Part shown: in pieces, positions 1 to 5,011 of the stretch
How positions within the stretch are numbered: the first letter of the stretch is position 1
Layout of the letters: every line of letters starts with the position of its first letter
Assembly (NCBI GenBank): GCA_003553005.1
Contig: PUPG01000204.1
Span: forward strand, 1 to 5,103
DNA length: 5,103 nucleotides
Direction of reading: 5' to 3'
Source: Bacteroidales bacterium
Lineage (GTDB): Bacteria; Bacteroidota; Bacteroidia; Bacteroidales; UBA7960
Position numbers and translations under genes: made by a program
Notes under the pieces: model-generated
What the model saw: the letters and a program-made list of their open reading frames with translations, nothing else
Database searches by the model: none
Told to the model about the DNA's origin: nothing

Positions 1-340
1 CTACTCCCCGGAAGAAGATCCCCGCGCCTATGCATTGGGCGATCCCATCCCGGAGGCTGAAAAACAGCGCAGGGCGGATGTCCTGATGGAAAAGCAGATG
101 GACATCTCGCAATCGTTGAACAACAGGAAGATTGGCCGGGAAATGCCCGTAATCATTGACCGGGAGGAAGAAGATTACTACATTGGCCGCACGGAGTATG
201 ACAGTCCCGAAGTCGATAACGAGGTCCTGATCAAAAAGACCCGTTCATTGCGAACGGGTCAGTTTGTACAAGTTGCGATTACCGGTGCGGCTCCATTTGA
301 ATTGTATGCCACCCCCATAGACTCGACGGATGGCTTGTGA
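1..340 (+). CDS. rimO: RimO, ribosomal protein S12 methylthiotransferase (C-terminal part only)
   Basis: Only the last 112 codons are inside the window; the gene enters from the left edge with its first full codon at base 2 and ends at TGA 338-340. RimO is a cytoplasmic radical-SAM, iron-sulfur enzyme that methylthiolates the conserved aspartate of ribosomal protein S12. What is visible is the end of the radical-SAM domain (YSPEEDPRAYALGDPIPEAE, visible residues 1-20), a charged helix (about 21-45), and then a TRAM RNA/protein-binding domain (about 46-105). The TRAM stretch IGRTEYDSPEVDNEVL (61-76) is the best identifier: this GR-x-x-x-DSPEVDN pattern separates RimO from its relatives MiaB and MtaB. 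The N-terminal domain and the CxxxCxxC cluster motif, expected about 320 residues upstream, lie outside the window, so intactness of the whole gene cannot be judged. It converges on the M14 peptidase gene with 29 nt between stop codons and no obvious terminator. Confidence 0.93.
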   Translation, partial: YSPEEDPRAYALGDPIPEAEKQRRADVLMEKQMDISQSLNNRKIGREMPVIIDREEEDYYIGRTEYDSPEVDNEVLIKKTRSLRTGQFVQVAITGAAPFELYATPIDSTDGL

Positions 341-345
341 GTCCC

Positions 346-423
346 GGTTTCCACACCCCAGGCTTTCTGCTAATCCATTAACAGCGCGTTAAATATCAGT
401 TTATTCGATACTGGTGTGGAACC
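346..423. repeat. Imperfect inverted repeat across the rimO / M14 peptidase convergent junction
   Basis: The left arm GGTTTCCACACC (346-357) and right arm GGTGTGGAACC (413-423) are complementary apart from one bulged T, and the pairing can extend inward by AG/CT if two further C residues bulge. The arms are 55 nt apart; the left lies in the gap between the stop codons and the right lies inside the peptidase coding region. It might act as a loose bidirectional 3'-end structure, but there is no U-tract next to either arm and the loop is long, so this is weak and may be chance. Confidence 0.3.
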
Positions 424-3000
424 CCTGAAGTTGGGGGCAAATGAAAACAGCACTGCCTGTCCTTCGCCGCGCTCCAGCCAAACGATGGCCGGATGCCTTT
501 CCAGGAGTTCTTCATTTTCTGTGTATCCGCTCAACAGCAGGTCTTCCTCTTCCGGAAACTTTCCGATGACCCTTCTGTCCATCCCAAACGTGGGTATTGA
601 TGTGGCCAAAACCGGCGAACTTCTGTGAAATACGCCGATTTGTTGTGGCATGCCCAGGGGTAGGGGGTGTTCTTCCTGCAGGTTGATCCGGAGGAATGAG
701 CCGGGACTGTAAAACCCGTCGCCAGTCAGGCGGCTGGAGATGTTCTGTACGGGAAAGCGGAAGTTCTCTTCTTCGTTTCCGGGGTTCATCAGGCCAAAGA
801 AAAGCTCGGTGGACCGTGCCCAGGAAATGACCTGGCCTCCTTCTGCCATGAATTGCAATACGTTTTGCCAGCCATCGCTTCCCATTCCCTTGATGTATTC
901 CGGGTTATAAAAGGGGATGAATACTTCGCCCCCGCGTGTGCCATGCCCGTGCAGGATCTGGTCCTTGGTCGCATCCGGGAAGACGATCACATCATACGAA
1001 TCACCGAGGTTTGTGTCCGCGAAACCGGCCGGGTTGAGTACCGAATATTCGATCCCATAAGTATCAAAAAGCCACCTTGTCCAGCCGGCATCCATGTCGT
1101 GGAAATTGGTTTCGCACAATGCGATCCGGGGCATATTCACCCGTTCGGTGCGTGCATCCGGCCTTTCATTCAAATAATAGGGTGCAATGTGGAGGTCAGG
1201 CAGCAGCGTTTCCAGGAAGCCCCGGTTGCTTCTGGTTACGGGGATGAGGAAGCTTCCCCTGGGAACCGGCTGTTCGTGCCTTTTTGTAATGGATGTGGTG
1301 CGTTCAACGTCAAAACCTGCTCCAAGGACAGAAAAGGCGGCTTTATAGCTGTGGTTATTGTTAGCCGGGAAAAGCAGGTAGTTTGCATCACCTGGAAGGC
1401 CGCGGTAAATTTGCAGTTGCCCGGTGGTAATCTCTGAATATTGCAATTCCTGGTTGCCGTACAGGCGATTGATCTCATAGCTGGTTATGCCGCGATGCAG
1501 TGGCAGCGACCAGGAGGTGATGTCGTAAGGCCGGATCATTTCACCGCCCGGGGTATACCTGCGTACAGGGAAGTCCTGGTCTTCCATTACCTCTTTAATG
1601 AAGGCACGGAATGGCTGCGCCAGGGGGATAATGAAATCGCCCTGCCTGACAAACCGGCCTTCCATGACTGCATCTTCATCCATCTGGTACAGCTGAATGC
1701 CGTGTCTCTCCAGCAGCTTGAGCAAGGCTACCAGCTCGCCCTGGTCGTGTTGCTCGCGCGGCAGCACATAGAAGAATGGCGGTTCGGTCAGCCCTTTATT
1801 GATTTCACGGCGGGCCATTTCATTGCGAAAATCCAGGATGTCTTCGCGGTGCAGCGAAGCGGGTTTTACCAGGGAATACACGGATTCCAGTTCATAGGTG
1901 ATGAGGTCTTCCATGGTCCACCATCCGCCGGGCCAGGGGGCGGGGAAGTTGATGCTTTTCTTGTATTCCGACAACCCCTTGCCGAAAACCTGCAATTCAT
2001 TTGCTTCAATGTATATGGGGGTGGCCAGTTGCACAGAGGCAGCCTCTGTAAGCAGGCTGATCACATTTTTCCAGGTGGATGTCTGGGTTGAGCCCGGCCA
2101 GTAATCATCAAACAGGTAATGCTGGCTGATGCCTTTGAGTCCGCTTGCCGTCATGTCCCTGGCCATGTTGGATCCAAAGACCCAGGTCCAGTTCCAGATC
2201 AGCTCATCAACATTTTGTGCGATGGGGTCGTGGTTTGGCGGCACAAAATATCGTGGGCCGGTGCTGCCCATCTGGTGTTTTTCCACCAGCACATGCGGAA
2301 ACCAGTCCTGGTTGTATATGTCGGCTACGGCCTGGTTGTCGGATTGGGTCAGGGTCACAAAATCTCGGTTAATGTTGTGTCCCACATATTTGTGATAGAC
2401 ACCAGGCATGGAACTGCCCTCGTATGGAGTATCCAGGTACCGGTTGTAATGCTCCACGATCATGTTCATGCCATCCGGATTGTGGCTGGGCACCATCATG
2501 AACACCACGTCGTCCAGGTAGCGTGGGTTGCTGTCGGTGCCCGTGATGAGGTTGTAGGCCATCAGGGGTGCAGCCTGTGAGGGGGCCACTTCGGTGGAAT
2601 GCATGGATAAGGTGACCAGCACAAAGGTTTTGCCTTCGTCGATCAGCTCTTGAAGCTCATCTGAGGGAATATCACCGTCCAGGGCCAACCGGTGGTTGAT
2701 CTCGCGCAGCTTGTCCAGGTTGGCAATGTTTTCTTCGGATGAAACAAAACCGATATACATGGGTCGCCCCATCGGGGATGCTCCATGCTCCATCATCTTC
2801 ATCATCGGAGATTCTTCCTGCAAGAGATCCAGGTAGTCGATGAGGTCTTCGTAAAGAAACATTTTGCGGTCTTCTCCAGGCTTGAAGCCAAAGAAGTCTT
2901 CCGGGTGAGTCAGCTCATGATCATTGGCATTTAGGGATATGCTGAGAAAAAGGAACAAGGCCGGCAGGAATAACCTGGCCGTAATCAGGATAAAACGCAT
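370..3000 (-). CDS. Secreted M14 family zinc carboxypeptidase-like protein with GATase1-like C-terminal domain
   Basis: This codes for 876 residues. The start at 3000 is chosen over an in-frame ATG 38 codons upstream because it begins a clear signal peptide (MRFILITARL, a hydrophobic run to about residue 22, likely cleavage after SLNA at 25); the upstream extension instead translates an intergenic hairpin. The protein should therefore be exported. The M14 domain covers about residues 45-380 and keeps the catalytic set: zinc ligands H134 and E137 (HSTE) and H242 (EKHQMG), the substrate-binding NR pair (INRDF, N211-R212), NPDG at 174-177, and a catalytic glutamate, probably E319 (LLTEAAS). A middle region (about 405-600, including AQPFRAFIKEV at 461-471) is typical of large M14 relatives. 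About 620-876 looks like a class I glutamine-amidotransferase-type fold (RIALCETNFHDMDAGW; YDVIVFPD), which in such fusions usually has no known amidase role. Substrate is unknown; peptide or amide hydrolysis in the periplasm or outside the cell is inferred from the family. The ORF is intact, with no frameshift. Confidence 0.9.
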   Translation of the reverse strand: MRFILITARLFLPALFLFLSISLNANDHELTHPEDFFGFKPGEDRKMFLYEDLIDYLDLLQEESPMMKMMEHGASPMGRPMYIGFVSSEENIANLDKLREINHRLALDGDIPSDELQELIDEGKTFVLVTLSMHSTEVAPSQAAPLMAYNLITGTDSNPRYLDDVVFMMVPSHNPDGMNMIVEHYNRYLDTPYEGSSMPGVYHKYVGHNINRDFVTLTQSDNQAVADIYNQDWFPHVLVEKHQMGSTGPRYFVPPNHDPIAQNVDELIWNWTWVFGSNMARDMTASGLKGISQHYLFDDYWPGSTQTSTWKNVISLLTEAASVQLATPIYIEANELQVFGKGLSEYKKSINFPAPWPGGWWTMEDLITYELESVYSLVKPASLHREDILDFRNEMARREINKGLTEPPFFYVLPREQHDQGELVALLKLLERHGIQLYQMDEDAVMEGRFVRQGDFIIPLAQPFRAFIKEVMEDQDFPVRRYTPGGEMIRPYDITSWSLPLHRGITSYEINRLYGNQELQYSEITTGQLQIYRGLPGDANYLLFPANNNHSYKAAFSVLGAGFDVERTTSITKRHEQPVPRGSFLIPVTRSNRGFLETLLPDLHIAPYYLNERPDARTERVNMPRIALCETNFHDMDAGWTRWLFDTYGIEYSVLNPAGFADTNLGDSYDVIVFPDATKDQILHGHGTRGGEVFIPFYNPEYIKGMGSDGWQNVLQFMAEGGQVISWARSTELFFGLMNPGNEEENFRFPVQNISSRLTGDGFYSPGSFLRINLQEEHPLPLGMPQQIGVFHRSSPVLATSIPTFGMDRRVIGKFPEEEDLLLSGYTENEELLERHPAIVWLERGEGQAVLFSFAPNFRGSTPVSNKLIFNALLMD

Positions 3001-3046
3001 GGGACATTTATTTTTAAGTAAACGATTTAGTGGGCACGTAAAAATA

Positions 3047-3108
3047 CAAAAACCTATGAACCGAGCACTTGCGAGCTCGGCGAAGCCAAACCTCCATGAC
3101 AGGTTTTG
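3047..3108 (-). terminator. Nested hairpins between the mutase and the M14 peptidase: possible terminator or leader structure
   Basis: In the transcript direction, CAAAACCT (3108-3101) can pair with AGGTTTTTG (3055-3047) with one bulged base, enclosing a GC-rich hairpin CCGAGC-8 nt-GCTCGG (3080-3061) and a small GGC-TTC-GCC hairpin. The outer 3' arm runs into a T-rich stretch (GTATTTTT), as in a Rho-independent terminator, about 75 nt after the mutase stop codon. A competing stem uses the same 5' arm: AAACCT (3106-3101) with AGGTTT (3093-3088), so two exclusive folds exist. Equally it may be a leader structure of the peptidase mRNA or a dispersed palindromic repeat. Pairing is seen directly; function is inferred. 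Confidence 0.4.
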
Positions 3109-3129
3109 ACACACAGGGGGATGATTATT

Positions 3130-3162
3130 GTCGTGTGGACTTTTGGACTAAATAGGCTTTTG
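3130..3162 (-). repeat. Possible decayed remnant of the 8-nt repeat
   Basis: Read on the minus strand this stretch splits into CAAAAGCC, TATTTAGTC, CAAAAGTC and CACACGAC: units of 8, 9, 8 and 8 nt, three of which end in GTC or GAC as the units of the array at 4604-4699 do. The 12-mer GTCCAAAAGTCC occurs here (3148-3137, minus) and at 4689-4700 (plus). A 12-base match alone is expected about once by chance in a window this size, so common origin is only suggested. Confidence 0.25.
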
Positions 3163-3181
3163 GTATTGACAGTAGCCGCCG

Positions 3182-4591
3182 CTATGCCTTCATGATGGTA
3201 TGATAGGTCTCCTGCAGGATGTCCAACGCTTCTTGCTGGTCCTTTCCTTCGGCGTAAGTGCGCAGCACGGGCTCCGTGCCTGATGGCCGGATCATGACCC
3301 ACTGATGATCGCTGAAGTAAAACTTGAAACCGTCCAGGTCTTCCATGGCGGTCACCTTGTATTTGCCGAATGCATCGTAGGCTCCCCGGCGACAATTTTC
3401 CACAATCCTTTCCTTGTCCGCCGGCGCGATGGTCAGGTCCGAGCGCTCGAACGCAAAGGCTCCGGTGATGGCATAAATGTCTGCAATGAGCCCGGTGAGT
3501 GACTTGCCTGTTTTGATCATGGCTTCCCAGATGATCAGCCCGTTGTATATGCCGTCCCGTTCCGGAATATGACCGCTTACGGCTATTCCACCGGATTCTT
3601 CGCCACCGACGAGCACTTCTTCTTCCAGCATGATTCCACAAATGTGCTTGAAGCCGATTTTTACGATTTCCAGTGGGATCTGGTAGTGGGCGCAGAGGTC
3701 CCTGATTTTTACGCTGGACGAGAATCCAGTGACGACCTTGCCTTGTCGCTTTTCATACTGATGCAGGTAATGAATAAGCAGGAGGATCACATGATGGGAG
3801 TCGATATAATTGCCATCCTGGTCCATCAGGGCTGTCCGGTCGGCATCCCCATCCACAGCCAGGCCACATGCAATATTCCCATCGTCGCGGATGGCCTGGC
3901 TGAATGCTTTCAGGTTTTTGGCGAGCGGTTCCGGTGGGATGCCATCAAAGAGCGGTTGTCTTTCCCCGTGCAGGATCATCATATCCGGGAACAGCCGTTT
4001 CATGATGTTTTGTCCAGAGCCATACATGGCATCGAAGGCGAAACGCATGTCTGCGTTTCTGATGGCATCCAGGTCAAACTGTTTTTCCAGCGCATCGCAA
4101 TACATGCCCTCCAGGTCCACATACTCCAGCAGTCCCTGTTTTTGCAGGTCCTCCAGCCGCATTTGCCCGCTTTCGGCCGGTGCCTGATCCGGGATCAGTT
4201 GTTCAATTTCTCCGACCTGTTTTTCCATCAATGGGCCACCATAGCTGCCTTTAAGTTTATAGCCGTTGTATTCCGGCGGATTATGGCTTGCGGTGATAAA
4301 TACGCCCAGTGTGCTTTGGTAATGCAGCGTACCCATGCTGATCATCGGGGCTGTGGCCACGGCCCCCGACATGTATACCTTGATCCCGTGGCGGCAAAGC
4401 ACGCGGATCACCGTTTCGGTGAACAACTCCCCGCCAAAGCGACAATCGTGCCCAAGCACGATAGATGGGGTTTTCGTTTGCCCGAGCGCCCACAAAGCTG
4501 TGCCTTCAGCAATTCGCGCCACGTTTTCCGTGGTAAAATCCCTGGCGATGACTGCCCGCCAGCCATCCGTACCGAATTTGATTGTTGTCAT
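3182..4591 (-). CDS. Phosphoglucomutase/phosphomannomutase family protein (alpha-D-phosphohexomutase)
   Basis: This 469-residue cytoplasmic enzyme should interconvert hexose 1- and 6-phosphates (glucose and/or mannose), feeding nucleotide-sugar, glycogen and wall polysaccharide synthesis. All four active-site loops of the superfamily are visible: the phosphoserine loop TASHNP (residues 100-105, S102), the metal-binding loop DGDADR (247-252, with D247, D249, D251), the sugar-binding loop GEESGG (330-335), and the phosphate-binding loop RPSGTEP (435-441). It begins with the usual GTDGWR (7-12). GEESGG rather than the GlmM-type GEQSGH argues against phosphoglucosamine mutase; PGM versus PMM specificity cannot be settled from sequence. 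The length is normal and the frame intact. The start ATG at 4591 is preferred over an in-frame codon 18 positions upstream, because the extra residues (MSFCPFVLLSFCLL) are just translated 8-nt repeat, while GTDGWR sits in its normal place near the N-terminus from 4591. The gene follows a 420-nt repeat-filled gap. Confidence 0.95.
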   Translation of the reverse strand: MTTIKFGTDGWRAVIARDFTTENVARIAEGTALWALGQTKTPSIVLGHDCRFGGELFTETVIRVLCRHGIKVYMSGAVATAPMISMGTLHYQSTLGVFITASHNPPEYNGYKLKGSYGGPLMEKQVGEIEQLIPDQAPAESGQMRLEDLQKQGLLEYVDLEGMYCDALEKQFDLDAIRNADMRFAFDAMYGSGQNIMKRLFPDMMILHGERQPLFDGIPPEPLAKNLKAFSQAIRDDGNIACGLAVDGDADRTALMDQDGNYIDSHHVILLLIHYLHQYEKRQGKVVTGFSSSVKIRDLCAHYQIPLEIVKIGFKHICGIMLEEEVLVGGEESGGIAVSGHIPERDGIYNGLIIWEAMIKTGKSLTGLIADIYAITGAFAFERSDLTIAPADKERIVENCRRGAYDAFGKYKVTAMEDLDGFKFYFSDHQWVMIRPSGTEPVLRTYAEGKDQQEALDILQETYHTIMKA

Positions 4592-4607
4592 AGGTGTATT
4601 TTTTAAA
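4592..4607 (-). promoter_or_regulatory. Shine-Dalgarno-less A/T-rich translation leader of the mutase gene
   Basis: Immediately upstream of ATG 4591 the coding strand reads TTTTAAAAAATACACCT. There is no purine-rich Shine-Dalgarno sequence, but the A-rich run about 7-15 nt before the start is the leader type common in Bacteroidota. It supports this start over the upstream one, and it is almost all that remains of non-repeat sequence in front of the gene. Confidence 0.5.
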
Positions 4608-4699
4608 AGACAAAAAGACAAAAGGACAAAAGGACAAAAGGACAAAAAGACAAAAGGACAAAGGGTCTAAAAGTCAAAATGTCGAAAGGTCCAAAAGTC
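4604..4699. repeat. 8-nt tandem repeat array, 12 units
   Basis: Twelve consecutive 8-nt units run without a gap. The first seven (4604-4659) are near-identical versions of AAAAGGAC, differing mainly by G/A at one position. The last five (4660-4699: AAAGGGTC, TAAAAGTC, AAAATGTC, GAAAGGTC, CAAAAGTC) are more diverged and end in GTC instead of GAC. The array starts 12 nt upstream of the mutase start codon, so it occupies the expected 5' UTR and promoter space; on the mutase coding strand it presents a TTTTG or TTTG about every 8 nt. Proteins predicted through it (rich in SFCPFVLL on the minus strand, KGQKDKKT on the plus strand) are translation artefacts. Confidence 0.95.
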
Positions 4700-4700
4700 C

Positions 4701-4729
4701 GGGTTTGTGGATATCTTAACCTCAAACCC
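4701..4729. repeat. Inverted 7-nt unit forming a hairpin at the boundary between the two arrays
   Basis: GGGTTTG (4701-4707) is the exact reverse complement of CAAACCC (4723-4729), which belongs to the first two units of the 7-nt array. The arms enclose a 15-nt non-repeat loop. This is the only unit-like sequence in opposite orientation and lies within the 21-nt spacer (4700-4720) between the 8-nt and 7-nt arrays. Seven base pairs is short, so its structural meaning is uncertain. Confidence 0.45.
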
Positions 4730-5007
4730 CAAACTTCAAACTTCAAACCCCAAACTTCAAACCTCAAACCCCAAACTTCAAACTTCAAACCCCAAACTTC
4801 AAACCTCAAACCCCAAACTTCAAACCTCAAACCTCAAACTTCAAACCTCAAACCCCAAACTTCAAACTTCAAACCCCAAACTTCAAACCCCAAACTTCAA
4901 ACCTCAAACCTCAAACCCCAAACCTCAAACCCCAAACTTCAAACCTCAAACCCCAAACCTCAAACCTCAAACCTCAAACCCCAAACCTCAAACCTCAAAC
5001 CTCAAAC
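4721..5007. repeat. 7-nt tandem repeat array (YYCAAAC), 41 perfect-length units
   Basis: Forty-one head-to-tail 7-nt units fill 287 nt with no insertion or deletion. By my reading the core CAAAC is identical in all 41, and only the first two positions vary, as CT (16 units), TT (13) or CC (12); TC never occurs. The plus strand has no G at all from 4711 to 5016. Units 1-6, 7-12 and 19-24 share the order CT-CC-TT-TT-CC-TT, giving a 42-nt higher-order repeat at 4721, 4763 and 4847. The array ends 4 nt from the mltG stop codon. No spacers are present, so it is not a CRISPR. It resembles in kind the heptanucleotide STRR repeats described in cyanobacteria, though the unit differs. The peptides it would encode (TSNPKLQ or FEVWGLK heptads) are judged spurious. 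Confidence 0.97.
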
Positions 5008-5011
5008 CTTA

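Noticed and set aside
320..343. GACTC/GAGTC stem at the rimO stop as a terminator
   Set aside because: It has only five base pairs, a 14-nt loop and no T-tract after it.
1441..2091. Plus-strand ORFs of about 200 codons (also 853-1437) opposite the peptidase
   Set aside because: They are antisense to a conserved, intact M14 coding region and show no recognisable motif.
3047..3056. TAGGTTTTTG on the minus strand as a Bacteroidota -7 element (TAnnTTTG) for the peptidase
   Set aside because: The nearest clear TTTG upstream is about 30 nt away rather than about 20, and the bases form part of the hairpin arm.
3001..3114. N-terminal extension of the peptidase from an ATG at 3114
   Set aside because: The 38 extra residues translate the intergenic hairpin, and the signal peptide begins at the ATG at 3000.
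3569..4606. Long plus-strand ORF (345 codons) opposite the mutase gene
   Set aside because: The minus strand encodes a mutase with every active-site loop; the antisense product has no recognisable motif and is a shadow of that coding sequence.
4592..4645. N-terminal extension of the mutase from a codon at 4645
   Set aside because: The 18 extra residues are mostly translated 8-nt repeat, and the family N-terminus fits the ATG at 4591.
4603..4830. Minus-strand 75-codon ORF with FEVWGLK/R heptads and an SFCPFVLL tail
   Set aside because: It consists only of the two translated arrays and their spacer, with no family resemblance and no leader.
4604..5007. CRISPR array
   Set aside because: The units are contiguous 7- and 8-nt repeats with no unique spacers, and no cas gene is in view.
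4721..5007. Telomere-like repeat (the G-strand reads GTTTGGG and similar)
   Set aside because: The array lies between two bacterial genes that continue on either side; the resemblance is only in base composition.
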